Source: Liolophura sinensis (Eukaryota > Mollusca > Polyplacophora > Chitonida > Chitonidae). Taken from it: a DNA stretch of 64,000 bases. Shown here piece by piece: positions 13,055 through 25,553 of this stretch; position 1 is the first letter of the stretch, and the number at the start of each line of letters is the position of its first letter. The stretch lies in assembly GCF_032854445.1 (NCBI RefSeq), contig NC_088301.1, positions 21,755,808 to 21,819,807 of the forward strand, in the 5' to 3' direction. The notes under the pieces are model-generated. The model was not told where the DNA came from. It did no database searches and was given only the letters and a program-made list of their open reading frames with translations. The translations under genes were made by a program, and so were the position numbers.

Positions 13055-16000
13055 TCATAAAGCGCTCCCATACAGTGCCGTCACGTTTGCAGCCGCCATG
13101 GATATATTTACTTCCAACATGGGAGAGCGTACTGGCAGTGGTACGTGAATTCTCACTAAAAGTCCGGCCACAAACACGCTCATAGCAAATAAAGATACCA
13201 TTGTGCATTTTGTGAAAAGCACAAGTTTGTGAGACTTTGTCAGAGGAGGCGATGATCTGAATGTCGGTGAGACTTTGGAAGTAGTTTTATTCATCTCATC
13301 AACTGCAAATAAAGAAATACGTGTGTCGTGATTTTTCCAGGCATAGGCCTAACCACAAACCAGTTGGATATAAACACCGAATAGCCTCTTATGAAGGAAC
13401 ATTTTGTAGAGATGAGTAAAACTCCTGTCGGTTTTTACTTTATGTTTCATTGCTATGTAACATATTGGCATATAATAATATACACACGAGTTTTCCCCTG
13501 ACACTGATGTGATCCAATTTATGGGCGGTAAACACCTGGCAAAAGCTTGGACAAACCACCGCAACTCGCCAGGTATCTGATAAACCTCCGTTTATCGTCA
13601 TGCCATAGTCAACCACGATTATCCCTCCCATCCGATATAACATATTATATTATTATACAAGTCGGCCAACAAGAACCAAACGGCCTTTTAGAGAGCTCAA
13701 ATGTCTCGGCTGGAGATCACGAGAGTTTAAAACCATCACGCCATACCCACAGTTTTTTCACTTATACAACTGCGGTCAGTTCCACGGGTGGAGAAAACCG
13801 GAGTGCCCGGGGGTGAAACACCAACCTTTGGCAAGTTGCTGAAGACTTTTTTGTGACGTACAGATATGCATACCATACTGGAGAAAGACAAGTGGTCTTC
13901 AACGAATGTCGGATGTCGCAAAGGAACATGAGCGTTGTCGATCGCTTATTGTCACCACGGTTACACAAGCACTGAGAGCTAGGGAATATACAATTGTCCT
14001 GTTCAAGTCTGGTTTTGAACCCGGACACAGTACGTCCTTGCGATTGAAAGGCAAACACCTCTAACCACTGAACCATAGCCTGTTTCCAGCATACAATTAA
14101 AGACTGGTCGTCGCTGTCCATTTTATTGTTTAAGACTTGTTAAGACTTATTTCATCTGTGTAGATGCTTTACCAGTGGCCTTCTCCAAAAATGTTTCACA
14201 GAAACGATGGAGGGGGCCTCCGTGGCGGAAGGAAGTTAGCACGCCGTACAACTCAGTGACGCAGGATGAACCTGCGGATGGTTGTGGGTTCCCCCATGCT
14301 CTGCCAGGTTTCTTCCAACCACAATGTTGGCCGCCGTCCAATAAGTGAAATATTCTTGAGTACGGCGTAAAAAACAATCAAATAAATAAATAAATAAAGG
14401 CGAGAGGTCTGATTTTCTGCAGAAGAAACCTTTCAGGGCATGTGCGAAGCCCTCTTACTACTCACCAAGCCATTTACCTGATTCACATCTGGGGACAAGA
14501 CACAGATGGTTAATCTGAGATTCAGATTTTAATTCATTATTAAGATTCAGTGCCTACCAGTTGCGTGTAGTAAGGGTGTCCTATCGTCCGATGCCCTCTT
14601 ATGTGTCATGCAACCATCAGCTCTGCTCTGGGCCTATAATAAGACAAAGTAATACAGACAAGTATGAATATAAAAATATAAGTTTTGTTACCTTAAGGGC
14701 CGATCCTCCAAGACTAGGTAACCCCACAATTCAATTATTGGTATCACATGTAAGCATTAGTAGATTCGTTATAGCCAAGAATCGGTACTGTCGTTAATCC
14801 AAGTGTCGGTAGTGTAATTAGACGAAAATAAACTTACCTTTAATGCTTGTTTCTGCCAATCAGTTTTGAGAATAATTACAAGGAAAGCTATACAGATTGG
14901 GGCTATTCCCACAGACAGTCCAAACCAGAACCCTGTAAAGTGACAGAAAAAAAGGCTTAACATAAACAACCAAGTTACATGAATTGAAGTTACGCAGTAA
15001 TTGTCTAATATATATCGTGGGCGATAGCCACCATGCATATAGACAAATATTTTAAATAGCTTATGTGGAAAGACAATGTAGTATAGTGTTCTTTAGTACA
15101 GCGTAACAACAGACCGAATATTGGTCACAGATATCACGTTGTAATGACAATAGCTAAGTACTGGACCAACGTTTGGCCACAGATATACGGCGACATATTT
15201 CAAGCTATTATATCCAATGCTGCAGAGTTTGGCCACAGACATCAGTTTGTAGAAACGGCTTACCAAAGGCTACGAGACAAGTGTTTGGCTAGGGCAAGCG
15301 GGCCTTCTCACCAATGCGGTAGCAGCGAGTTCAAGTCCAGTGCATGCTGGCTTCCGCTTCGGTCGTAAGTGGGAAGATCTGCCGGCGGTCCCCTCACCAT
15401 AATGCTGGCCACCGTCGTATAAGTGAAATATTCTTGATTAACGGCGTTACAGATCAATCAGATAAATAAATAAATGAAGGCTGCAAGTTTGGGCACAGAT
15501 ATCAACTCTTTAAGATAGCCTACCAATAGCTCCAATTTTGACCACGAACATCAGTGTGATTTCAAATGGCACAGAGAGGATGACGTATCCAAGGGAATTG
15601 CATATCGCCCCTACAATCTGGCGCCCACATCCACGTAAAGTACCGGCCGACGTGGACTGAAAGTGTCAAATGATCATCTCTGTTACGTTGTGAATAATCG
15701 TTGTTTTTGACAAGTTTTACATCTCAGTGGAAAGAAAGACCAAAAGATCAAAAGAGCAGAAATGACAATGAGTTAATCGGTTCCTGTTTTCTTAACATGT
15801 TTCTTTTGTTACATGTATAGATATGAGGCCCTCAGTTACCACTATTGATTACATATATTCATGTTTTCCACATCATGGTCCCCAGGCAACGTGAATGTCT
15901 CTTACACTCGTCAACATGTCAGCTGATTCTTAACTTAATAGTGCTAATTCATACGTCGTCGGTGCATTCTGGGAAAAATCGTCCTTAGACAATATATCAT

Positions 16001-19000
16001 CTGATCAATATATTCGATTCAAGAATCTCATAATTTTTCAGTAAAAATTTTGTATGCTGTGGGGACCGTCAATAAACGTTAGTAGAGGGATCTAGGGAGA
16101 AAGGCATTTCGCACAATTATTACAAGTAATAATGATCAGAGTTCAAGTTGTCTTATGATAAAGATGACATTACAATGCAACATCAACTGAACAATTAAAT
16201 CTGTAAAAGCCTGCACGATAATCTCACCGTAATCGCATTCAAGAACATTATTAGGACGACAGCAGGGATTTGCTGGGCAGCCATCTGCTTCACTGCTCTG
16301 TGAATCAACCAAAACAGAGTTCGGCAAAAAACATTAGTGATTGTTGGTTGACATGACTATGAGGAGTTTTACAGGTAATACACGATGGCGACCAATATTA
16401 TAGGTGGAGGAAACTTGAATATCCGTGGAATTCTACCGATCTATGGCTATTTACTGACAAATACTGACATTCTAATGAAAGAGAAGTGATCAAAACGGCC
16501 CCCCGAAAGCGGTCGAATGAATGAATTAATTAACGTCTTACTTAACAATTTTTCAGTCATATGACGATGAGGAGCCACTATGTCTGTGTACACATACTGT
16601 GTCTTCTCGTATCAGGGCGATTCCATGCCGCCAAAGTGTTGCCGCCATGGAAGCATCACTGAGGTATCATGCCGAAGACACCAGACATGACACCCCACCC
16701 AGTCACATCATACTGACACCTGGTCAATCAGTCATGTTTTCTTGCCGTAACCTCTCAGTGCTGAGGGCCAAACAAGTACAAGTTTTAAGGTCTTTGGCAT
16801 GACCCGAACCGTGTTTGATCCCAGCTGGACACCGAAGTCGGCCAAAACGCAGTCGAACGTTTATGGAGACCATGTCCCAAGAACAATGAAAGAAGCATAG
16901 AGCCAAGTATTCTTGAAAAACTGAGAAAAAATATTTAACAATAAGCTTGTTGGAATTGTTTGTTTTAGGAATGTAGATGACAACAAAATCTTACGGGTCA
17001 TTGGTAAAGAGAAGTGGTATTTCGTTCTTTACGGCCAGCGTGACCGCCCCGGCGACAAGAAACAGCATCCCTGCATGAAAATTCCAATAATGGTCAGACA
17101 CGTGAGCAAGAGAGAATGCTTGAATGTTGTAATTAGTTATCATTATATATAAAATGTTTTATGTTATAAAACTAAACAATAGGCTACTAGTTTTAAGGTG
17201 AAAAAAGGCTGATTCCAGTACTGAGCATCTGGTGTTTTCACCACCTAATATAGGCGAATAGAAATATCGAAAAAGTGAAAAGCTATTAAATGAATAATAA
17301 TTAGTCATGCTCTCTTTTTCTTCAGCCACAGCAATCTACCTTGAACAAAAGTTATAAACAATTACTAATTATTTACATCTCCGCTCTAATATAGCAAACA
17401 AGACACACAACTATATGTACCTACATGCCAGTATCTGAGAGACGTACGCCGCCCTCTTCGCACCGTTAGAGTTACCCGCCCCTAGATTTTGTCCGACTCT
17501 GATGCTACTGGCTACACTGAACGCGTTAGGCATCTGCAAAAGTGACATTTCAAATGTTGCGAGAACTTTTTTCATTAAAATATTATTGAATACGGCGTTA
17601 ACAACCAATAAAGTAGATAAATAAAAGATTAAAAAAAAATACAAGCACATTTGAGGTTCAAAGGAGGGACTTTTTATTTCACACAGATAATATGTTACAT
17701 AAAAGACAAGGTATTTATGGGTTGCTTTCATACAGTTCGACAGGAAATGATCTGGACATGAAGAGCGTGCCACACTAGAAACACGCAGGACACAACGTAT
17801 AGTTTAATTAGAACTGTATGATAAAAGGCTGCCAAAGCGTCCACTGGACCAGCGAACGGTGTTCACGACACAATTACGGAAAGTCCAGCACATGCTGTCT
17901 TCCTGTCCGGCCGTACGTGAAAAAGCCTGTCAGCAGTTTGCGGATGGTCGTGTGTTTTCACTGGGGTCTGCCCGGTTTCCTACCACCGTAATGCTGGCCG
18001 CCGTCGTACAAGTGATTACGACGTAAAACACCAATCAAATACAATGAATAAATAAATAATAAATAAATGAATAAATGAATAAGTAAAAAAACAAGGAATT
18101 ATGAAGGACATAGCGGCCCATATAAAATAAATGCGTGTACCTTTTGTAAGGTGCTAGCTTTATGATCTAGTACCTTAGCTCACAGTTTACATACCACATA
18201 GCTAATTGACTGCAAAATGAACGCCACGGTTGTTGCTCCCAGTGCCACTTCTCCGAGTAAACCTGTACAAATAGGTGTATATCATGCAATGTTAAACAGT
18301 GACATTATCGTGAAATTCTGCTGGGTAGCAGTACTGTATCATTACTGGTCAGTCTATGTACTTGCTTTCATATTAGAATATCTCCCGTGAGAGAAAATGG
18401 CAAAAAAGAAAAGAAAAAAAAAGAGAGAGAAAAAAACACAAAAAAACTAACAGACAAAAAAGCACGTATACAAACAAATAAAAAACAACTATAATTTCTT
18501 GTCTTGTTTGGCATTATTACAAAGGGAATCACTTTGACATAAATAATATCCCAAATCTTGGACATGGAATTGGCAGACTCACTCACTATCTTTGTTAATG
18601 GAGCATTGGTGACAACTGGGGACTTTTGCGCAGGATAATGAGACATACAAAGCTATTACACAACGTCAAGTATGGGAACGTTTAGCAGCAAAATTGTCAA
18701 AAAATCAGTGGTTTGAAAATCATTATATGGAAGTGAATAAACGTTAGAGAATGGTTTTAAAAGAAGAATCAAACAAATCAAAATTAGAATAAATGACAAT
18801 TATCTTTTATTAAATCCTTTCATATCAAATGCTGGCCTGGCTGTTTTGGTACTTCAATGCACGTCGGAAACTAGTTCACAAATGTCTTCTCTTTCGGAGA
18901 TCCGGACAGCTACTTCTGTGCATCGCTTAAGGACATGATTTTGTGAAAAGTCTTTTTATTTAACACGCCAGAAATACACTCTGAGATACAGCCCATGTAA

Positions 19001-22000
19001 TGCGAAAATCAGTGTCTTAACATAAATTTGCTTCAAAGTGATTTGCTTGAACACGAGTCGGTCTGATTACATGGACAATTGCTCTAAAGCCTAGCATGAA
19101 TTCCAAGCTCAAACTATGATAATATTTATTTACCAGACACACATATATATGTATACATACCTGACATAAGTAGACCGGCTTCGTATGACCACCATTCCAC
19201 TCCGGTCATGATCAGGCCCGCCACCCCAATCCGGAAATAGTCTCCCCAGTCCTCTAGGGCTTTCCATGTCCAGCCCTAGAGACAAAGGGAGACAACAACT
19301 ATTTATTTATTTATTTGACTGATCTTTGCGATTTACTCAGGGATATTTTACTTATACCACGGCACATACTTTACATGAGCATGTACATATATATGGCCAC
19401 TGATCCGACGATCAGGTGTGAGATAAGACGCAGCCGGATGCCACTTTGGAAGAATCATGTAAATTAGAACAAATATATCATTGCTTACAAAATAATGAAA
19501 ATTTTAAAGTAAATTAAGATTTCAAACTCTCCAAAATAGTTCGTAGAATTTTCATATATTTATTTGATTGTTGTTTCTTGGAATATTCAGGATCTTATAC
19601 GATGACTGGAGGAACCATGGATTAATACCCAAGTATGATGTTCAGGTAGGCACACCATATTGGTGGGAAACAAATGGCCTTCAACGGATGTTAGACTCGT
19701 CAATCGATCCTACGAGCTTCGTCCCAGCATTAATGGTTGCCTGGGCCCCACGAAGAGAGAGAGCGAATTTTGCATCAATCCTTCATCTACTTACCTCCCC
19801 ATGTTTCTTTATATAATCCACTAGCAGTGGCGTATATAATTGTCAAAGAGCTCATCACAACATAGGTTAGAAGTTGTACGACGGCTGACCCTCTGAAAAG
19901 AAAGACATCGATCCATATAATACATGCATGCATTCGTTAAACCTCATTTCGGAACAAGGTTTTTTAAGTTGAACTGTTATTGCCTTCCCCACAGTTTATT
20001 TGCTCCAAAGGTATAGGACATAAACAAGTTAACGATGTGCCGTCAGAAGGTGCAGCGCTTGCCAATTACACCCCACGAACAGGAACAAGTCTGACCCCAC
20101 GAACAGGAACAAGCAGTCAGGCATCCACCATCCCCAAACGAGGCCCTTCTCACTTAAAGCTGCTAGTAGCACGTGCAATATTATCGTCAAACACGTATAG
20201 TGTATCAGCAATCGATTGAATACTCACCTATACCCATAATCCAAGACATAGATTGCAATGTAATGCGCAAGCGCATTAAACGCATTACCAATACACCCAA
20301 TCACCACTGGAGGTATCACTCTGTTCTGGAAAGGTGAAGAAAGGCGGTCTTTACAACTGTAGCCGAGAAGAGAGTTTAGTTTTCAAATTTCCTCAGTACA
20401 CAGTTAGGTCTATAATCTCCCATGTCCTAAGTCACTGGGACAATAATACTGATGTTTAGGCTTGGTACATCAATAATATTGATGCTTTAGTGTGTTATGT
20501 GAATAGTGCCGATGTCCAAACAATGGATGTTCAACCAATATTTTGCTGATTTTTAAACTTGTTATACCAGTAGTGCCGATGTCCAGGCCACTTTACACCA
20601 CAAGTTTGTCGATGTTTAGGTTTGTTACATTTCGTTACATACGCTATCTGACATATACTTACTTGGTTTTGCAGATATTTGACGAACACCTGATAGACCA
20701 CGTAGAACTACAAAAAGAGTTTCGAGATGTATTCAAGTCATTTACAATGAAAAAGTGAATACTTTTACAACACGGAAAGAAAATGATTTAGATGTAGAAG
20801 TTTAGATGAAGCCGTGATGATGTTCTGTAGGTATGTCTGCACATTCAGGAAAATGTCACTACAGCCAAACGAGAGCAGTCCGCACAGGGAACCAATTTTA
20901 CCTAAAATCTATATATATAGTACCGTTATATTCAATACAAAAGAACTATCGGTATTTATGTAAATCAGATTCTAGGGTACTTACCATTAAACCCGGCATG
21001 AAACAAATGGAATATTCGCCAGCAATTCTGCAAGAGAATGTGACAGAATAAAGAAATCTCCAGGCTAAACATGAATAACATTACGACATTACTATGTTAA
21101 GTGAAAGCATTTATTTGCATTATAAGTGACTTTGTTTCTGATTATTAAGTCGTAAGATACACACTAAAATAATAAAACGTAATGCGGTAGATATTTTACT
21201 GGACAAATCGTCCAATAACGATGGATTTGTGTTGCTAGGCCTAAAATTCTGATAAACATGTAAAAGTGTTTACTATACTAAACATGTCATATGTTTACTA
21301 TAGTAAACACTTTTACATATTTGTGGGATTTTTACGCTTAATAATATAATATCATATTTCGACTATTTGTGTTTATAGGAAAAAACCATTAAATTAACAT
21401 TTCACATGTTTACCGTATATAAAGACACAAATCTGTAATCGTCAAACACATATTTGGTCTTTATGAGTTAACACCACGACGCGTATATGAACAGTGATAG
21501 GAATGTGTTTATACACGAAATACTTATTTATCCTTCTTATTCGTGGTAGTGGGGGGGGGGGGATTATTGGGATGTACATTTTTGCAGCTTATAAACACAC
21601 ATTAGTGATAATTCCTAGTTTTACCTGGCTACCCTGGGGTCCTGCCCAAGCAACAACAACAACGCTTCTGTGTTCAGATAAACACTCCAGCAGAAGAAAC
21701 ACAGGAGCAGGTTAAGAAAAAGACCTGAAAAAATAATAGTAAACATTTATCTGGGTTAGGAATTATAATATAAAAAAATGCTGTTGTTGTCGTTTTTCTT
21801 TTTTTACATTGATATGACAACAGACTACATATCCAGTTAACCTGACCTATAAATACATTACTCGTGCAAAGCAGACTACATGGAAATGCTGCCTTCAGCA
21901 GTCATAGGTGGAAACTTTCAAATTAAGACATAATAAAACTTCATTTTCTCAAAATAAAATTGCATTGCACAAAATGAAGTTCACTGTCTTTATTCTTTAC

Positions 22001-25000
22001 AATTTAACATAGAACAACCTTTGAGTATTTAAAATATTTGTATAAAATTATACTGGAGTTTTACATTCACGCCATAAACTAATCAACAAAGCGTGAGTTA
22101 TAACAGCTTCTCAAGTTGAATTCTAATATTGATTTTAGTCTTAAATTAACTCCACTTAAATTTTTACGCCCTTTCTATCTATATCCAAATTGTGTCTTTC
22201 ATTTATTCCACCTACATTGCACCTGTATGTGAATTCATACATGGGAATCCATGCGGCCATAACCTCATTCTAACTTCAAAATTCAGATTTCTACATGTAT
22301 TATCATTCATTTTGCTCTTACATTCATTTTACCGAAATTTAAATCATTCATTTAAGTATTCATTCTATATTAACATATATAACCGAAGGACAACTAAAGT
22401 TATATTATTAACGACAACTTTTCAATTAACAAGGTAAACGGTTTGGATACTGATTTAATTAGTTTTCAATTTTTTTACACCTCTCACTGAAAATTGTCCA
22501 CTGTTTCTCTTTGCGTGATTCCGTCCTAATTTCCTACTTCATACACTTTACTTCTCTTGTTTTGTGTTGAATGTTGTTGTTTGTGTTGAGCGTTGTTGTT
22601 TGTTTTGAACGTTGTTGTTTGTGTTGAACATTCCTGTTTGTGTTGAACATTCCTGCTTGTGTTGAGCATTGTTGTTTGTGTTGAACGCTGTTGTGTTGAA
22701 CGCTGTTGTTTGTGTTGAACATAGCTGTTTGTGATGAACGGTGCTGTTTGTGTTGATCATTGCTGTTTGTGTTGAACGTTGTTGTTTGTGTTGAACGTTG
22801 TTGTTTGTATTGAACATTGCTGTTTGTGTTGAACGTTATTGACGATATTGATCTTACAAACATATTGACCCAGATGTCCATTATGGTTGACGGCTGGTAT
22901 ACGAATGTCTGTTTTGAGAGCTTAGATTCAAATCGTTGAGCGAGTGGATGAATTGAAGATGCATTACATCTTGATGGAGACAATTTTATTGCTACTTCTC
23001 ATGATCGTTTTGACCAATCTATTATAATACACTGTGGTAAGAAAGGAAATGAGAGACAAGTCATGAGAACGAATAAATTAGTGTAAACATACTAACTAAG
23101 ATGCATTCTTCTGTTTGACTCGCCATGTCATGGTAATTAAAAGCTAGAGAATGCATACTGCTGCCGAAGGAACTAAACTCCATTTCATTTGTAAAGTTTA
23201 TATCTAAATACGTGCATCTTACTTCTCTGGAGAAACACCCCAACTCTGTGTTTGTTCTTGCCCCCATAGGCCTGTCGGTGAAATGAAATGTGCACTCATG
23301 GTTATTATGCAACACGGTTCTTAATCAATATTGCTTTTGTTCGTTTATAAATAACTTATTAAGCATAAGACCGCTTCGGTAAATTAATGGTTGGGACGTC
23401 CGCTTCGAAGTCGTGAGACCTGAGATCAAACCCAGGTCGGGTTATATCAAAGACTTTAAAAATGGTACTTGTTGCTGCCTAGCTTGGCGCTCAGAACTGA
23501 GAGGTTACAGTAAGAAACGGCCGGTTGGCCAGGTGTCAGTCTTATGTGAATGGGTTGGGTGTCATGGCTGGTGTCTTCGACATGATATTTCAATGGCGGT
23601 AGTACTTGGCGGCATGGACTCGCCCTGCCTCAAGAAGACACACTATATGTACACACGCCTATTAACTTCTCGTTGTCATAAGACTAAAGAAATGTTAAGT
23701 TCGACGTAAAACCCCAAGCATACATACATATATTAAACATAAAAGCTGTTGATCGCACAGTGGATTGTTTTTAGGTTTAACCACGATATTCAAAGTTGAA
23801 TTGGATTTAATGGCGTCCAGCGTTAAAATTGTGATTTATTTAATAACATTTCCAGGTCAATTTTTGTTGAAAAGAAATTTGATAAATGCGGACTTTGAGA
23901 TCGTTTCATAAAAGCAGTTTTTCATTAAAGTATGAAATTCAGATTTGATTGTTTTTTTAAAACAGCAGTATGAACGGCATTTAAAAAAGAAATTAAATGT
24001 TTAAAAGCTGGCATAAGTATCAGAAATTTGCATTTTGACTAATGTCAACAATTTCTTTGTGAAATTAATAATAGATATTCATCAACGTAATACATACCTG
24101 CGAGAACAGAGTGTCACAGGCGGTCGACATTCCGGAGCACAAACTAATGCCACACACATTGAGAATCTGTAACAGTGTCACGCATTTAATTGAGCATTTA
24201 TAGCAGTATCACACATTTTACTGAGAACCTGTAACAGTGTCACACATTTCTCTGACAACCTGTAACAGTATCTCGCGTTTCTCTGAGAGCCTGTAACAAT
24301 ATCACACATTTCATAACTCTAACGCACCATTTATGTACTTGTAGTTAACTTTATCGTTGTTAAAGATGCTTTACTCTGATTAACCAAGATAAGTTTTTAA
24401 GCATTACTGGTAACTAAGATGTACAATCATTAGTTGTGTTTTTACTGTTATTTACCGAATTAGCAAGGGAAACTCCATCGAGCTGATCCCGTCCTAGATG
24501 TCCACAAAACATCATAGCAATAGGGGCAACTATACTCACGGACAAATTCGTAAACATCTGGAAGATGTAAACAAATTTCATTACAGTGATGCTTGTACGG
24601 CCAGACAAATGTCTTGTAACTATGTAAGGGTAAAATAATTGTTTTAGAGAAGATTGACCTAAAACCCTTCTTCAACCAAATGAAATGGGCCGCCTTAGGG
24701 CAGCCTTTTGGTTTTTAACCAATGAACACATAGCTTCAGAACCAGCTCGCGCTGGATTGGTTGTTGTACGTCAGGTAACACGAGTACATGTAAGATGGCG
24801 CTGCCCAGACTCTGTCCGATCCCCTAATTTAACAGGTAAAATATTCCAGAGTATGGCGTAAAACATGAAATTCAATTGGCTGTCCGTTGCACGCCTAAAG
24901 TAATAACCTCGTCCACCTCTCTGACTGTAAGACTGCCATTAGACACCCAATACTTTTTTCTTAATTCTACAACCCATGACCGCTTTGGTATCACATGAGT

Positions 25001-25553
25001 GCTAGGGGATCTATGACTATAATCTCACGTAAGACTTACCTTTACGTGAGCAAAACGCCCGCCCAATGCCTAAATGGAATGGCCGAGTTTGATTTTGACA
25101 AAAATCAATAACTGTCAGTCAAGAACGCGCACTTGAAAAAGTCATAATCAACGAATTTATTTATTTGATTGGTGTTTTATGCTGTACTCACGCATATTTC
25201 ACTTGTACGACGATGGCAGCCAGCATTGGGTCATGAGGAAATCTGGCAGAGCCCGGGGGAAACCCACGACACGTTCCACTTGATGCCTCACAACTAATAT
25301 AATAACCCCACCCACCTTACTGCCTATAAAACTGACGCCCAAAAGCAGGAAAAAAATCCTTAGAGAAGCACCTTTATATTCACTTTACAAATGTTTCAAA
25401 ACATTTTGTAAACATTTTATAAGTGTTTCTCAAAAATAATGATTGGTCTCACCGTTGGCCAGGCTAGATAAAACACCAATTTTGCTTCTCGGATATAACA
25501 AGATACCAGTTCCTTATCTCTTTGCGACGTTCTCCCTGAGGTTTCTCTTTCAT
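13055..25553 (-). CDS. MATE/SLC47-like multidrug and toxin extrusion transporter, copy 1 (possibly degenerate)
   Basis: Proton-coupled organic cation antiporter family, multipass plasma membrane protein. Exons in gene order, numbered to match copy 2: 2, 25453-25553 (ends LAWPT); 3, 24456-24557 (FCGHLG); 4, 24098-24166 (CDTLFSQ); 5, 23223-23271; 6, 21625-21724; 7, 20985-21027; 8, 20663-20707; 9, 20228-20325; 10, 19795-19892; 11, 19161-19275 (VEWWSYE); 12, 18195-18262; 13, 17425-17533 (SIRVGQNLGAG); 14, 16995-17070; 15, 16228-16297; 16, 15524-15656 (GTLRGCGRQ); 17, 14838-14932; 19, 13055-13302 (last membrane segment, stop). Exon 1 was not found; a weak candidate is the open frame at 29870-30037, which ends in the right phase. 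Exon 11 is 115 nt against 114 in copy 2 and shifts the frame as spliced. Exon 18 seems interrupted by a SINE. The remaining frames are open, so pseudogene versus assembly error is undecided. Confidence 0.85.
13735..13930. repeat. Degenerate dispersed repeats in MATE copy 1 intron 18
   Basis: Contains the 'gggtggagaaaaccggagtg' type element and a 'gacaagtggtcttcaacgaa' type element also found, diverged, at about 5,530 and 19,660. Confidence 0.4.
14173..14416 (-). pseudogene. Candidate exon 18 of MATE copy 1, interrupted by a SINE
   Basis: The exon 17 to exon 19 join needs a phase 0/1 exon. On the - strand a pyrimidine-rich acceptor ends at 14417 and a donor GTAAAG starts at 14172. In between lie about 18 nt, then a + strand SINE (about 14211-14399), then about 38 nt ending in codons for EKAT plus one base. 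Joined to exon 19 this gives ATVDE, matching NVDE in copy 2. Read through, the SINE tail brings an in-frame TGA soon after it starts. If real, the protein would stop before the cytosolic linker and last membrane segment. Exon borders are inferred, not proven. Confidence 0.45.
14211..14399 (+). repeat. SINE inserted at candidate exon 18 of MATE copy 1
   Basis: Begins with 'ggggcctccgtggc' (tRNA-like head) and ends in an (aaat)n tail. The part containing the box-B-like motif is deleted. It lies antisense to the gene. Confidence 0.85.
15100..15500. repeat. Degenerate ~50-bp tandem copies of the MATE exon 16 edge, split by a SINE
   Basis: Units of the form 'ttggccacagatatca' at about 15121, 15173, 15229 and 15488 resemble exon 16 sequence at about 15536 ('ttgaccacgaacatcagtg'). 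A + strand SINE occupies about 15296-15476. Confidence 0.65.
16375..16890 (-). repeat. SINE-like second-family copy
   Basis: 'caatttttcagtcatatgac' at about 16545 matches 60,476-60,496. The rest is diverged. The part before about 16,460 belongs to the degenerate family seen at 690. Lies in MATE copy 1 intron 14. Confidence 0.5.
17573..17632 (+). repeat. Short SINE 3' fragment beside MATE copy 1 exon 13
   Basis: 'gaatacggcgttaacaacca' with an A-rich tail, 40 bp upstream (in gene sense) of the exon 13 acceptor. Confidence 0.5.
17885..18085 (+). repeat. SINE copy
   Basis: 'ctgtccggccgtacg' to a long (aaat)n-type tail, in intron 12 of MATE copy 1. Confidence 0.8.
21258..21318. repeat. Near-perfect hairpin
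   Basis: 28-bp arms (21258-21285 and 21291-21318) with one mismatch and a 5-nt loop, in intron 6 of MATE copy 1. Confidence 0.75.
22555..22845. repeat. 19-bp minisatellite, about 15 units
   Basis: Unit 'tgttgaacgttgttgtttg' with variants, in intron 5 of MATE copy 1. Because 19 is not a multiple of 3, each - strand frame reads the array as Gln/Asn/Thr-rich repeats; open frames here are artefacts. Confidence 0.85.
23370..23735 (+). repeat. Second-family SINE-like element, most complete copy
   Basis: Has a tRNA-like head ('aatggttgggacgtccgc' and 'gagatcaaaccc') and ends 'cgtaaaaccccaagcatac'. Reversed relatives lie at 16,5xx, 60,4xx and 61,2xx. Confidence 0.65.
24161..24315. repeat. 31-bp x5 tandem array containing MATE copy 1 exon 4 acceptor
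   Basis: Five 31-bp units starting at 24161. The first includes the first 6 nt of exon 4 and its splice acceptor; the other four carry similar acceptor-like sequence (- strand CTGTTACAG). Confidence 0.85.
25155..25275 (-). repeat. SINE fragment in MATE copy 1 intron 2
   Basis: 'ttgattggtgttttatgctg' to 'cccgggggaaacccacgac'. Confidence 0.8.

Noticed and set aside
22534-22983. 149-codon Gln/Asn/Thr-rich open frame and an overlapping 89-codon one
   Set aside because: Both come from the 19-bp minisatellite in an intron; more than one - strand frame is open for the same reason.
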